Below, piece after piece: positions 20,606-31,374 of a DNA stretch of 64,000 nucleotides. Both the position numbers and the translations under genes were made by a program. The notes below the pieces were generated by a model. That model saw nothing but the letters and a program-made list of their open reading frames with translations. It searched no databases and was not told where the DNA came from. How positions within the stretch are numbered: the first letter of the stretch is position 1; each line of letters opens with the position of its first letter. The stretch is from Marine group II euryarchaeote REDSEA-S11_B3N4. GTDB taxonomy: Archaea; Thermoplasmatota; Poseidoniia; Poseidoniales; Thalassarchaeaceae. The DNA lies in assembly GCA_001628485.1 (NCBI GenBank), contig LURR01000012.1, positions 62,001 through 126,000 of the forward strand, written 5' to 3'.

Positions 20606-20680
20606 GCGGACATGGTCTAGTGGTTATGACAGCAGGTTCCCAACCTGCTAACCCGGGTTCAACTCCCGGTGTTCGCACCA
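20606..20680 (+). tRNA. tRNA-Gly, anticodon CCC, CCA encoded, no intron
   Basis: GCGGACA/TGTTCGC acceptor, anticodon arm gcagg-ttCCCaa-cctgc, GGGTTCAACTCCC T-arm, ACCA 3' end. Confidence 0.95.
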
Positions 20681-20726
20681 ATATCCAGTAAATGTCTGAA
20701 ACATCACCGACACATGCCGCCAATTT

Positions 20727-20735
20727 GTTTAAATC
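20727..20735 (+). promoter_or_regulatory. TATA-like element gtttaaatc upstream of ATG 20759
   Basis: Spacing of 24-32 nt to the ATG. Confidence 0.4.
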
Positions 20736-20758
20736 ACAGATGTCGATGTTAAGGTTTC

Positions 20759-20947
20759 ATGGACCAAACACTGGACATGCAGGTCGCCGCGCTGATTTTC
20801 CTGGCCGGCACTAAGAGCCTCGTCACCAGTGAGCACCCTGGTGGCGTTGAAATGACGAGCGAAGAAGAGGAGGATTCGGAAGATCCAGCACCGAGCAATA
20901 TTTCTCAAATGCGTGAGCCATTGAATTACGGCTCAATAGGAATTTGA
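20759..20947 (+). CDS. Small acidic hypothetical protein (62 aa)
   Basis: Own TATA-like element; codes MDQTLDMQVAALIFLAGTKSLV...; no family recognised. Confidence 0.5.
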   Translation: MDQTLDMQVAALIFLAGTKSLVTSEHPGGVEMTSEEEEDSEDPAPSNISQMREPLNYGSIGI

Positions 20948-21009
20948 AACATGGTTGGTGTAACCTGGCCCACTACTGTATTGAAATAAGGAATCACGGA
21001 GGTAAGGAT

Positions 21010-23448
21010 ATGAGGAGGAAATCCATTCGAGCTTTCTCGATGATGCTTTTGATGATGACATCCGGATGTCTACAGGCTGTAGATGGGGTCATCGAGGACA
21101 TTGATAGGACCATAGATGCACTAGAGGGCGACTATCCCAAGCTAGATCTGCCAGAAAGAACTAGATCTTCTCCCTCTCTTCAGACCTACGATGCATGCGA
21201 GACACTTCTGGAGGATCTAAAGACGGCAGTGTACGACGAGATGATAGTAAATCTGGACCAACAAAGCTACTGGCACTGGGTCACAGAGCCAATTATGATG
21301 AGGATGGATGGCGGTTCTATCTTCGCGGAACCAGAATTGGCTCTTGCTGATGACTCTGCTTCTGATACTGGAGGGACTGGGTCCGGACAGACCACCGAAT
21401 CCCGCGAGGGGGAGTTTTCGGGTACGAATAATCAGGAGGAGGGTGTAGATGAAGCGGACTTCCTGAAGACTGACGGCTATCACATCTACATGCTGAACGG
21501 TCAATTGCTACTAATAATGGGAGTTCCTGAGTTCGGTGAACTCACATTGGAGTCCAACCTAACAATAGAGGGAAACCCTACTCAGATGATGATCGAGGGG
21601 GACAGGCTGGTTATCTCCTCCTCCATATACTACTGGTCTCTACCCGAAGATAGCGAACTCAGGAAGCTGATGTCCGAGGAAGTCACGGCCACCGACCCGT
21701 TCAGTGACGTGACCTACAGCTACACGAAGGTTCAGAACCTCGTCAAGTACACCGTAGTCGACATAACGGATCGATCATCTCCAGTCGTAGAGAAGGAGAT
21801 GTACATCGAGGGCAACTATCACACGGCAAGGATGGTTGATGGAACGGTTCGCTCAGTAACACACCTTTGGACATACTTCGACGGAATCAGAAACTGGGTC
21901 GAATTACCAGAGGAGTACTGGTCGGTAGAAGATACTGACGAGAGAATGGGTATCTGGAATGATAGCGTAAAGCAGACCGTTCTAGACAATGAGCAGGTCA
22001 TATCAGAGCTCACTCTGGATGACTTCGTCCCTCACATATACGAAATCAGGGAAGGGGAGATATTCACACATCCTCTGACCTACGAGCAGTGTACAGAGTT
22101 CTCAGCGAGCTCGGATAGCGCAGGACGGGGATTCACTACCATAATGACAATGCAGATGCTCAATGAAGAAGTATCTCTTGAGGTTGACCACATTACATCC
22201 TCGTGGGCCCATGTCTACTCCTCAGAGGACACTCTGGTTCTAGCCGAGCCAGCGAACGACGGCTGGTGGTTCTGGAGGAACTCTGAGTGGGAGGATGCCA
22301 CGAACATCCACTCATTTGACATCAGCGATGCGAATCACACCACCTATCTCGCTTCCGGAAGGGTTGAGGGGACGGTAAACGACCAGTTCTCAATAAGTGA
22401 GCACAATGGCTCTGTCCGCGTAGCCTCGACTTCCGACAACTGGTGGTTGTGGTGGAGGTTGGCTGAAACAGACGAGAATGGCGAACCGGTCTGGACAGGA
22501 CCCACAAACCAAGTCACTATCTTGATGGACGATGGAGAAGGGAAACTCGAACAAGTCGGTTTTCTTGGAGATATTGCAGAAGGAGAGACGATTTGGAGTG
22601 CTAGATTCGTCGGGGATAGAGGCTACCTGGTGACTTTCATGAACATTGACCCATTATGGGTCCTCGATCTCTCCGACCCCTACAACCCGGTTGTTCTGGG
22701 GGAACTGCACGTGCCCGGAGTGTCAACTTACATCCATCCAATTGACGATGACAACCTCCTCACCATTGGAATAGCTGGAGGCGCAGACGGACTCGGTCTT
22801 GATTGGTCCATTACACAAGTCTCCCTTTTCAATGTCAGTGACACCAGTAATCCGAGTCTATCGGATACTCTTCCACTCACTCCTGCGTACGTCGATGATA
22901 ACTGCGAGGACATCATGACCTGTGGCTGGTCTTGGTCCTACTCCGAAGCAACTTACGAGCACAAGGCATTCACCTTCTGGGCTCCTGAGTCACTTTTGGC
23001 AGTCCCACTGTCCACTCACAGGTACGTCTACGACGAGATTGAGATCGAGGGTAAGGTCTACTCTCACTACGGGTATGAATACGTCTCGATGCTCAAGATG
23101 ATTAACATAGACACCGAAAACGGGACCCTATCAAATCATGGCGAGGTTGAGCACTCTGAGTTCTACAACGAGGAGGGACTGTCAAGTTGGTGGTCAGGCT
23201 CGACGAACATCAGGAGATCGATGTTCATGGGGGACTACGTCTACGCCTTCTCAGCTGGCGGAGCTACAGTCCACAGGACGACCGACCTACAAATGATGGT
23301 TGAGTTGGAACTCCCTGGAAATGAGCCAGTAGAGTACAATTATGTCTCCGAGGAGCCTGATAGGGTCGATGAGGACTCAGAAGAGTCATCTGAAGATACA
23401 GAGACACACCCATGCAACGAGTCCGACGCAGAGGGTTGCGAGGATTAG
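21010..23448 (+). CDS. Secreted lipoprotein-like protein with C-terminal beta-propeller domain (start 21010)
   Basis: MRRKSIRAFSMMLLMMTSGC lipobox-like N-terminus; NQEEGVDEADFLKTDGYHIYML signature of this beta-propeller family. Confidence 0.85.
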   Translation: MRRKSIRAFSMMLLMMTSGCLQAVDGVIEDIDRTIDALEGDYPKLDLPERTRSSPSLQTYDACETLLEDLKTAVYDEMIVNLDQQSYWHWVTEPIMMRMDGGSIFAEPELALADDSASDTGGTGSGQTTESREGEFSGTNNQEEGVDEADFLKTDGYHIYMLNGQLLLIMGVPEFGELTLESNLTIEGNPTQMMIEGDRLVISSSIYYWSLPEDSELRKLMSEEVTATDPFSDVTYSYTKVQNLVKYTVVDITDRSSPVVEKEMYIEGNYHTARMVDGTVRSVTHLWTYFDGIRNWVELPEEYWSVEDTDERMGIWNDSVKQTVLDNEQVISELTLDDFVPHIYEIREGEIFTHPLTYEQCTEFSASSDSAGRGFTTIMTMQMLNEEVSLEVDHITSSWAHVYSSEDTLVLAEPANDGWWFWRNSEWEDATNIHSFDISDANHTTYLASGRVEGTVNDQFSISEHNGSVRVASTSDNWWLWWRLAETDENGEPVWTGPTNQVTILMDDGEGKLEQVGFLGDIAEGETIWSARFVGDRGYLVTFMNIDPLWVLDLSDPYNPVVLGELHVPGVSTYIHPIDDDNLLTIGIAGGADGLGLDWSITQVSLFNVSDTSNPSLSDTLPLTPAYVDDNCEDIMTCGWSWSYSEATYEHKAFTFWAPESLLAVPLSTHRYVYDEIEIEGKVYSHYGYEYVSMLKMINIDTENGTLSNHGEVEHSEFYNEEGLSSWWSGSTNIRRSMFMGDYVYAFSAGGATVHRTTDLQMMVELELPGNEPVEYNYVSEEPDRVDEDSEESSEDTETHPCNESDAEGCED

Positions 23449-23457
23449 CTAGGGCTA

Positions 23458-24810
23458 CTAACCGAACCTTAGTGCTCTACCAACTGAGCCTGGTAGTGCA
23501 ACCGGCAACCCACGTAGTGCTCCGTTTTCCTCTCTTTTGTGGACTATCTCGCCATCCACTATAGTGTATCTTGGCCATCCCGTGAGCTCCATGCCATCGT
23601 ATGGAGTCCATCCAACCCTCGTCCATGTATCCGCATCGGTTATGGTTCGCTTAGTTTCCAAGTCGACCAAAGTCAAGTCGGCATCATATCCCTCAATTAA
23701 GGAGCCCTTATTCTGAATGCCGTATACCTTAGCAGGCCCCTCGCACATCCAACTAACTACTTCTGAGACACTACATTTACCATCCAATGCGTGAGTCAGC
23801 ATTAGCGGTAAAGATGTCTCGACACCTGGCATTCCAGCCGGTGCTTTAGGGAAACCCACAGATTTGGACTCCAGTGTGTGAGGGGCATGGTCGGTGACCA
23901 CGCAATCTATGGTGCCATCCTTCAGACTCCTCCAAAGAGAATCTCGATCCTCAGTATAACGAATTGGCGGGTTCATCAGAACCCTCTCTCCCAGACTCTC
24001 AACATCATCCTGATCGAAGGTCAGGTGCTGGGTGCACACCTCGGTAGTGATGAGATCGCCTTTGTTTTTCTGCAACCAGTCTGCTTCCTTCTGGCTTGTC
24101 AGATGGACGATGTGGAGACGATGATCGTGATCCTTGGCTAGTGAAGCCGCTCTTTTCGTGGCTAGGAAAGCGCATTCAACATCTCTGCACTCTGCATGAG
24201 AAGCAATGTCGGTTCGATGTTCAAACTCTGCAGTACGCTGCTGCAAGCGTTCCTCATCTTCCGCATGGGTCGCGATAATCCCCCCTGTGTTGGCGAAGAT
24301 ATTCTCCAGTTTCTTTTGCTCATGAACGAGCAGATCCCCAGTACTGCTGCCCATGAAAATCTTGATTCCACAAACACCATCCATTCCTTCCACGCTTTGC
24401 AAATCTGCGATATTGTCGTTTGTAGCACCAATGAAGAACCCATGATGGGTAACAGACTTCTTTGAAGCGATAGCAATTTTTCGTTCCAAAGTCGAACGAT
24501 TTGTAGCATTGGGATTGTTGTTTGGCATGTCAAGGAATGAGGTTACTCCTCCTGCAGCAGCAGCTCTACTTCCGCTCTCTAGATCTTCCTTTTCGGTGCT
24601 TCCAGGCTCCCTGAAGTGAACATGAGGATCGATTGCTCCTGGAAGCAAGTGTAAGCCCGTTGCATCAATCACTGCCTCATTACTTCCAGCATCCAATCCC
24701 CCTCCGGGTGCTATGGTCGAGATTGAGGCACCAGAAACACGCAGGTCTCCCTCAACAACCCTATCTGGCAAAATCAGGGTCGCATTCTGAATTAGTAAAT
24801 GACCATCCAT
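23458..24810 (-). CDS. pyrC: Dihydroorotase
   Basis: GAIDPHVHFREPGSTEKED, ATHAEDEE, TDHAPHTLESK, GVETSLPLML. Confidence 0.93.
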   Translation of the reverse strand: MDGHLLIQNATLILPDRVVEGDLRVSGASISTIAPGGGLDAGSNEAVIDATGLHLLPGAIDPHVHFREPGSTEKEDLESGSRAAAAGGVTSFLDMPNNNPNATNRSTLERKIAIASKKSVTHHGFFIGATNDNIADLQSVEGMDGVCGIKIFMGSSTGDLLVHEQKKLENIFANTGGIIATHAEDEERLQQRTAEFEHRTDIASHAECRDVECAFLATKRAASLAKDHDHRLHIVHLTSQKEADWLQKNKGDLITTEVCTQHLTFDQDDVESLGERVLMNPPIRYTEDRDSLWRSLKDGTIDCVVTDHAPHTLESKSVGFPKAPAGMPGVETSLPLMLTHALDGKCSVSEVVSWMCEGPAKVYGIQNKGSLIEGYDADLTLVDLETKRTITDADTWTRVGWTPYDGMELTGWPRYTIVDGEIVHKREENGALRGLPVALPGSVGRALRFG

Positions 24811-24917
24811 GGTGGGCTCCTATGTTGTCGGAACGCTGACATCACAATACTGTTGCCATCGTTGATCCATTTTCGTCCCCCGCTCGCTTCAAATAATCGA
24901 GGCCCCAGCGGGCAGGT

Positions 24918-24995
24918 AGCGGGTTGGAGTAGTCAGGTTATCTCGTCGGGCTCATAACCCGGAGACCGATGGTTCAAATCCATCACCCGCTACCA
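24918..24995 (+). tRNA. Initiator tRNA-Met (anticodon CAT), CCA encoded
   Basis: AGCGGGT/ACCCGCT acceptor with A1-T72, anticodon stem GGG:CCC (tcGGGctCATaaCCCgg), TTCAAAT T-loop. Confidence 0.95.
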
Positions 24996-25119
24996 AAAAA
25001 TAAAGTGAAAGTGAAAAATCGCTGTACTGCAACGATTCTCAAAGAATGACTACTTTCATAGAGCGACCAGGGGTCCTTCATTTGTTCATATACCCCCGAT
25101 TAACAGTGGAGAAATATTG

Positions 25120-26130
25120 GTGAACAGGATGAGCAAAGAAACAGCAAGTGAAAAAATGGAAGAAAAAGAAATTGTAATCGATGTGGACGATGCAGAGCCC
25201 ACCATCGAGGATCTCCCAGGAGTGGGTCCTGCAACTGCGGAGAAGCTTCGAGAAGCAGGTTTCGAAGAACTTCTTGGGATAGCTGTGATGAGTCCATCTG
25301 AATTATCAGACCAAGCAGAACTGGGAGAGGCAGTTGCTGCCAAGATTATCGCAGGAGCAAAGAAGCTAGCGAATATTGGGGGTTTCGTTAGTGGGGTGGC
25401 ACTTCTCGAGAAGAGGAAGAGAGTCCAGAAGTTGACCTCAGGAGCTTCATCTCTGGACGAACTACTAGGTGGAGGTTTCGAGACTCAGTCAATAGTAGAG
25501 GTATTCGGAGAATTCGGAAGTGGAAAGACGCAAATTGGACATCAGTTAGCGGTGAACTGCATTCTTTCTTTGGATCAGGGGGGACTAGATGGCGAGGTGG
25601 TTTACATTGACACTGAAGACACTTTCAGACCGGAGAGAATAGCCCAGATGGCAGAAGGAGTGGGCATGGATCCTCAAGATGCTCTGGACAGGATACACGT
25701 AGCAAGGGCTTACAATTCTGCTCACCAGATGTTACTTGTCGATGAGATCAAGAGGATGGCAAAGAGTATTGATGTGAAAGTGATCATCGTCGATTCTCTG
25801 ACAAGTCACTTCAGAGCTGAGTACGTCGGCAGAGGGATGTTAGCTCCCAGACAGCAGAAGCTAAACCGACACATGAAGGAACTCAAGCAGGTCGCAGACG
25901 TTCAGAATGCGATCGTTTTGGTGACAAACCAGGTTCAGGCGAAACCAGACGCGATGTGGGGGGATCCCACCAGAGCAGTAGGAGGGCATATCGTCGGCCA
26001 CGCCAGCACATTCCGCCTTTACCTCAGGAAGTCAAAGGGGGGCCGTAGAATTGCTCGCCTAATTGACAGTCCTAATCTACCCGAGGGTGAGGCAGTCTTT
26101 ACCGTGACATCCGAGGGCCTGCGTGACTAG
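25120..26130 (+). CDS. radA: DNA repair and recombination protein RadA (GTG 25120 or ATG 25129 start)
   Basis: HhH domain [63 protein letters not shown]. Confidence 0.96.
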   Translation: MNRMSKETASEKMEEKEIVIDVDDAEPTIEDLPGVGPATAEKLREAGFEELLGIAVMSPSELSDQAELGEAVAAKIIAGAKKLANIGGFVSGVALLEKRKRVQKLTSGASSLDELLGGGFETQSIVEVFGEFGSGKTQIGHQLAVNCILSLDQGGLDGEVVYIDTEDTFRPERIAQMAEGVGMDPQDALDRIHVARAYNSAHQMLLVDEIKRMAKSIDVKVIIVDSLTSHFRAEYVGRGMLAPRQQKLNRHMKELKQVADVQNAIVLVTNQVQAKPDAMWGDPTRAVGGHIVGHASTFRLYLRKSKGGRRIARLIDSPNLPEGEAVFTVTSEGLRD

Positions 26131-26154
26131 CGCGCAGGTCTCGGAGTCCGAAGA

Positions 26155-27864
26155 CTAAGCAGCCAATTCCGACAGCTCTGACTCGACCATCCCGAGTAGA
26201 GAGAGGAAGTGTTCCTCGTCGAATCCTAGTTTCAGATCCGCCGCTTCGAAGAGCTCTGGAAGAGTCTTTGTATTCCCTAGTGACATCGCATTCGCGTAGT
26301 CATCCAATGCCTTTTGTGGATCTCCCATTTGTGTCTTCCACAGCTGCAGTGATCCAAGTTGCGCTATTCCATATTCAATGTAATAGAATGGTACGCCGAA
26401 AAGATGGCCCTGCTGCTGCCAAGAAACCTCTCTGAAATCTGTATGTCCAGTCCAGTTCATGTCTGATCCGAATTTGTCCCTTATTGAGAGCCACACCTCT
26501 GCTCTTTCCTCCCTGGAATGACCCGGATTAGCGTAAATCCAATGCTGGAAAGAGTCTATCGTGGCTATCCAAGGAAGCAGGAAAACCACTCCTTCTAGAT
26601 GCGTCCTCCTCGCCCTTGCGGCGTCTTCTTCATTCTCGTAGAATTTGTCCCACCATGGTTGTGTTAGTAATTCCATTGACATAGATGCGACCTCAGCGAA
26701 CTCGATCGGATAGTCTCTCTCGTCAATCAGTTCCAGATGGCCACAGTACAATGAGTGGAAGGCATGGCCTGCTTCGTGGATCATAGTCTCCAAGTCACCT
26801 TGCAGACCAGCCGCATTCATGAAAATGAAAGGTACCCTGCTCTTCTCCAAGTAGTATTGGTAACCACCTGGGGCCTTGCCCTTCCTGGTATCCAGATCAA
26901 GTGTATCCATTTCTACAAGTCTATCGAATTTTCCACCGAGGTCTTCTGAGATTTCATTGAACATCTCTGACAGTTTCTCTACCATTTCTTCAACTGTATG
27001 GAATGGCCTTAGCGGATCTTTGCCGTGTATATCGGGACCAGAACCTCCCTTTTCATTAACATCCCACGGTCTCAATTCGCTAATTCCAAGACCCGCTTTC
27101 CTGTTCATGTTTATCTCATTGAGTATTGGGATACATACAGATTCTACCGAGTCATGAAATTCGAGACAGTCTTCGATGGTATAGTCGAACCTATGCATCG
27201 CCCTGAACATGTATTGTGTGTAACTTTCGAATCCCGCATTGAGAGCGATCTGGTGTCTTATTGAAATCAACTCATCGAAGATTTCCGATAGCCTCTCGTT
27301 ATCCTCCATCCTTCTCCCTGCCATAGTGGTCCAAGCAGCCTGACGCTCCGTTCTATCGTTTGATTCGAGGAATTTGCTCATCTGCGGGAAGGTCATCTCT
27401 TCTCCGTGGAAATCAACTGTCATAGCACCGTTTATTGACTGAGCCTCTGTTACTAGCTCAGTCTGCCTGACTCCAAGAGGGATGTTCTCTTTTCGGAATA
27501 TCTCTATATCATTCCTCATCCCTCTAAGCATCAGGTCGTATCTTTCAGGGAGGTCATCAACGGATGGATGGTTCACAATCCTTCTATTGAGAGAATCCGA
27601 GAACTCAGACAGCTTGGGCCTTACATTGCTAACAAACTCTAGGAAACTACCTTTCTTCTCCTCGCTCTCTGTGTCACAAGTCATCCCAATGTACAACAGT
27701 GCTCCGGTCTCAGAAACATGTTCTGCTAGTTTGGATGAGTCTGAAATTAGATTTTCTAAGCAACCTGAACAACTTAATTCCCTTTCCAAGAGGTCCCTAG
27801 TCAAGGGCTCTAGGTTTTCCCATTTTGATGCATCTAAGTCATCTGGAACGAAGTCATTCCCCAT
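26155..27864 (-). CDS. M3 family oligoendopeptidase F-like metallopeptidase
   Basis: TMIHEAGHAFHSL HExxH motif; FAEVASMSMELLT. Confidence 0.92.
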   Translation of the reverse strand: MGNDFVPDDLDASKWENLEPLTRDLLERELSCSGCLENLISDSSKLAEHVSETGALLYIGMTCDTESEEKKGSFLEFVSNVRPKLSEFSDSLNRRIVNHPSVDDLPERYDLMLRGMRNDIEIFRKENIPLGVRQTELVTEAQSINGAMTVDFHGEEMTFPQMSKFLESNDRTERQAAWTTMAGRRMEDNERLSEIFDELISIRHQIALNAGFESYTQYMFRAMHRFDYTIEDCLEFHDSVESVCIPILNEINMNRKAGLGISELRPWDVNEKGGSGPDIHGKDPLRPFHTVEEMVEKLSEMFNEISEDLGGKFDRLVEMDTLDLDTRKGKAPGGYQYYLEKSRVPFIFMNAAGLQGDLETMIHEAGHAFHSLYCGHLELIDERDYPIEFAEVASMSMELLTQPWWDKFYENEEDAARARRTHLEGVVFLLPWIATIDSFQHWIYANPGHSREERAEVWLSIRDKFGSDMNWTGHTDFREVSWQQQGHLFGVPFYYIEYGIAQLGSLQLWKTQMGDPQKALDDYANAMSLGNTKTLPELFEAADLKLGFDEEHFLSLLGMVESELSELAA

Positions 27865-27872
27865 CTAAGACC

Positions 27873-28118
27873 TCACTTCTTTACCGACATAGGGCCCAGA
27901 GGCAATGGCCCCTCCTCTCTAGTCCACTTTGCGCACTTCCACTCTTTCACAGATGCCTGAACCTTCTCCATTACCTCTTCCTTTTTCGGATGATCGGGGT
28001 TGTTCTTTTCTATCCAGCACGCAGTACAGTATCTCTTGGCATCGTGTATCAGGAAGTTTCCAGATGTGCACGCAATACCGCAAACTATGCATGAACCGTA
28101 TCCGTAGTACTTTGGCAT
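27873..28118 (-). CDS. Small double-CxxC (zinc-finger) protein
   Basis: SCIVCGIACTSG..RYCTACWIEKN. Confidence 0.6.
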   Translation of the reverse strand: MPKYYGYGSCIVCGIACTSGNFLIHDAKRYCTACWIEKNNPDHPKKEEVMEKVQASVKEWKCAKWTREEGPLPLGPMSVKK

Positions 28119-28172
28119 GTTATGTACTCCTGTCAGGACACCCGTCTATCAACATGACTGATGAGAAACCAC

Positions 28173-28742
28173 TTACTTTAGGCTCGAAAGCGATAAATGT
28201 GTAAGAAACGCCTCTTCAATATCCGAAATCTTCGAGTTTATTCGATATTCACTCCCTATTCTCATGAGGCCCTCAATCGTAGGAATGGGCCTTTCAGGGA
28301 CTAATGAACCCCTGAGATGCTCTATCAGCCTGATAGCATCTTCATTTGAATCATTGAACGTGTCCACTGGAATCGAAAACTCGCCGAAACCAACCCCTAG
28401 TTCTGAATCTGGTAGCATGATTATCCACGCCTTTTCGTCACCCACTGAGATTCCAGACCTCTCGAATGCCTTGTTTATCTGTCGAGTACCCGAGATTAGC
28501 CTTAGAAACTCCGTGTCTGCAGTTTTGGCAATCATTTCTCCGGAAATCTCATTTCTTCTAAGTGCGTACCATGCAGTCCAAAGGTGCATCTCGCTCGCAG
28601 CGGACTCGAATGACAGTAGCATCCATCTGTTGCTCGGTCTGAATTCATTGATGATTGAGACGATAGAGAACACGTTGCTAATCGGTTCAGGAAACCTAAC
28701 CCCCCATGCCGGGAACCAGGGAACTGGATGCTCCGAGTCCAT
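28173..28742 (-). CDS. KEOPS complex Cgi121-like subunit
   Basis: HLWTAWYALRR...EFLRLISGTRQINKAFERSGISVGDEKAWIIML resembles Cgi121 core; next to Hel308. Confidence 0.7.
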   Translation of the reverse strand: MDSEHPVPWFPAWGVRFPEPISNVFSIVSIINEFRPSNRWMLLSFESAASEMHLWTAWYALRRNEISGEMIAKTADTEFLRLISGTRQINKAFERSGISVGDEKAWIIMLPDSELGVGFGEFSIPVDTFNDSNEDAIRLIEHLRGSLVPERPIPTIEGLMRIGSEYRINSKISDIEEAFLTHLSLSSLK

Positions 28743-28774
28743 ATGCTCGGATGGGGTCCACTTGAAGAATTTGA

Positions 28775-31330
28775 TTAGCGCGACCTTCTCACTGACTTCC
28801 CGGCAGATCTAACCAGATTGTCAACGAGCTTCGGACTCCATCCCCTAAGGTCAGAGAGTCTTGCCATATCCCTCTCAGTGATTTCTGAAACGTCCAAAGC
28901 GGTCGAAACTCCTAGAGTTTCAGCCATCTCTCTAGCTCTAACTCTGCCTATACCTTTGATTGAGACAAGTCCTAGGATGTCAGCCTTGCATCCGAACCTA
29001 ACCCTCCTATGTACCTCGTCTATTGAATCATACAGAATCTTGTGGGCATCACGTTCGAAATTTGCTAGGTTTTGGTCCTCTGAAAGAATTCTTCGCATCG
29101 CGAATAGCAGCCATTCCATCAACTCGACTCTGCTCCTGAGATCTCCGGGTTGAACTCCCCACTCCTCTTCGATACTATCCAAGGAGGCTTCCTCCATCCA
29201 TGATTGAACCACTAATGCACCCTTCATTCTTCGTTCCTGTTCAAGATCTATAGATTCCCCCAATAACTCTCTTTCATGCCCATGCAAGACCCCTAGTATT
29301 GTATCATAATCACTCTTCCTTGGCCACAGAGGAAGGAAATCAGGAGTGCAAGAAGCCAGATGGAGGAGAGTTAAGGGGGACACCTGTCCAGTATTATCAT
29401 GGCCCGAGACAATTTCCATCGCCCTATTCAGGCCATCATGGATAATCTTCCCTGAAATTGGATTAAGGTAGAGTCTCGAGATTCTTGAGCCCAGAGAAGT
29501 GGGAGAGTATGTCATAGCTGCTGGTTCCGGTACCAAACCCTCTGAAACCTGGTAGGCACTAGCCTTGGTGAATCCAAATATTGCTGGCCCGGTTCTAGGG
29601 GTTAGAACCGATTTTCGCCCCTCTTCTTTCTTGAAAAGATCCAATCCTGGAATTGAGGTAGCAGAATTTGCCCAAGATGGCATCTCGTCTTCCCACATTT
29701 CTTCGTCACTAGAATCCGAAACTCTGCCTTTAATCGCCCTCTTGACTTCCTGAGACTCTCCAGTTCTTTCAATCATTGAGTTCTCGCAAAGCCAATGGAG
29801 AACGTCATCAGTTCTAGCTTCCAAGGTCTCTGCAGGCATCTGGCTGGCTAGGAAAGTCTTCGATAGGAACCGCGATATTCCATCTCTGTCATTTATTCCA
29901 GCAGTTGCAACTACTGACAGAATGTGAGCTAGTAAGGCACCATCCTGTTCGGCACGTTGCGCGCTCGGATTTGCCAGCTTAGATGTCACTTGTTCTGATT
30001 CTCCTCTTAGGTATAGCTCTACTAGATTCGACTCATCCTGAATGTTTTTAGAAACTAGGAAAGACTCTCCAAAGTCATCAAAACCAGGCCTTCCGGCCCT
30101 TCCCATCATCTGCCTCACCTCCATTACTGGCAGGGGCATGCTCCTCGATGCAATTGTGCTCCATCTTCTGGTATCTCTGACAACAACCCTGCTCGCTGGT
30201 AAGTTTACTCCTTGTGCTAGAGTTGGAGTTGCAACTATACACTGGAGATTTCCATCCCTGAATCCATTCTCGATCACCTTTCTCTGGGAAGAGGTCAAAC
30301 CAGCATGGTGGAAACCTACTCCTCCTCTAACTGAATTCGAAAGAGCCTTCACAGTGGCCGAACCATCCTCCCCCCTCCACAATTCCTGTGACATAGAGGT
30401 CCAAGATTCAACCACTGACTCAGCGAAACCAAGATCCCCATTTTCTAGCCTAGTCTTCAAGTGACTAGAGAGCTCTCTGGCCTCTTTCTGTGCAGATGAT
30501 CTTGAAGAAACGAAAACTAGCATCTGCTTCCCCATCCCAATAGTGTCGTCCATCACAGAATGGAGGTTCTTCTCCACACCTCCCTCGAGACGCTTGGGTT
30601 CTGGTAAAATGAAATCCGTTGCCGGGCTCTCTACTGAGTGATACTTCATGTCCAATCCGGTCAGAGTACCTGAGTAGAGGGCTATTGGCCTCCAGTTAGA
30701 GGTTACTAAATCTGCCTCCAGCCATTCGGACAGCTCCTGTGCATTTCCTACTGTGGCAGAAAGGGCCAAGATCTGTACTCTCGGTGAGCTATGTCTTATT
30801 CTGGACAGTAGAATCTCCAGAGTAGGGCCTCTGGAAGGATCTTGCAAAAGGTGAAACTCGTCTGCCACAACTATTCCAATATCATCCAGTAGTGAGGGCT
30901 TAGATCGCAGCATCGAGTCTAGTTTCTCGCTAGTACAAACTAGCACGTCTGAATTTTCCACTAGGCTTGTTTCACTACTTCTGTCTCCGATAGCCAGGCC
31001 AACTTTCAGTCCAACACTCGAGCACACCTGGTTCAATTCCTCGTATTTCTCCGATGCTAGAGCCTTAAGAGGAACGATGTAAATTCCTCTTTGTCCACTC
31101 AAATCTCCAATCAGCCTGTTTGCCAGTGTGATATGAGCAACTAGGGATTTTCCACTCGCAGTAGGGACCGCGAGCATCAGATTTCTACCCTTTAGGGAGT
31201 TTGGAAGTGCTTCCGCTTGTGGAGGAAATAAACTATTGATTCCCCATTTCTCCTGAAGCATTTTCTTCAGACGTACATCGAATTCGAACTCTTCTAGACC
31301 TAAGATAGATGCCTCATTCCCGTTGTCCAT
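28775..31330 (-). CDS. Hel308/Ski2-like ATP-dependent DNA helicase
   Basis: VPTASGKSLVAHI, VADEFHLL, FHHAGLTSSQRK, QMMGRAGRPGFD; C-terminal HhH VSIKGIGRVRAREMAE. Confidence 0.93.
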   Translation of the reverse strand: MDNGNEASILGLEEFEFDVRLKKMLQEKWGINSLFPPQAEALPNSLKGRNLMLAVPTASGKSLVAHITLANRLIGDLSGQRGIYIVPLKALASEKYEELNQVCSSVGLKVGLAIGDRSSETSLVENSDVLVCTSEKLDSMLRSKPSLLDDIGIVVADEFHLLQDPSRGPTLEILLSRIRHSSPRVQILALSATVGNAQELSEWLEADLVTSNWRPIALYSGTLTGLDMKYHSVESPATDFILPEPKRLEGGVEKNLHSVMDDTIGMGKQMLVFVSSRSSAQKEARELSSHLKTRLENGDLGFAESVVESWTSMSQELWRGEDGSATVKALSNSVRGGVGFHHAGLTSSQRKVIENGFRDGNLQCIVATPTLAQGVNLPASRVVVRDTRRWSTIASRSMPLPVMEVRQMMGRAGRPGFDDFGESFLVSKNIQDESNLVELYLRGESEQVTSKLANPSAQRAEQDGALLAHILSVVATAGINDRDGISRFLSKTFLASQMPAETLEARTDDVLHWLCENSMIERTGESQEVKRAIKGRVSDSSDEEMWEDEMPSWANSATSIPGLDLFKKEEGRKSVLTPRTGPAIFGFTKASAYQVSEGLVPEPAAMTYSPTSLGSRISRLYLNPISGKIIHDGLNRAMEIVSGHDNTGQVSPLTLLHLASCTPDFLPLWPRKSDYDTILGVLHGHERELLGESIDLEQERRMKGALVVQSWMEEASLDSIEEEWGVQPGDLRSRVELMEWLLFAMRRILSEDQNLANFERDAHKILYDSIDEVHRRVRFGCKADILGLVSIKGIGRVRAREMAETLGVSTALDVSEITERDMARLSDLRGWSPKLVDNLVRSAGKSVRRSR

Positions 31331-31374
31331 GGGGGGACTCTAATTCGGCCGTTCTAAAGGATGCCGAGTGAATA

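Noticed and set aside
28264-28812. 182-aa plus-strand ORF
   Set aside because: Antisense to the Cgi121-like gene; Ser/Ile-rich shadow translation and the minus frame carries family motifs.
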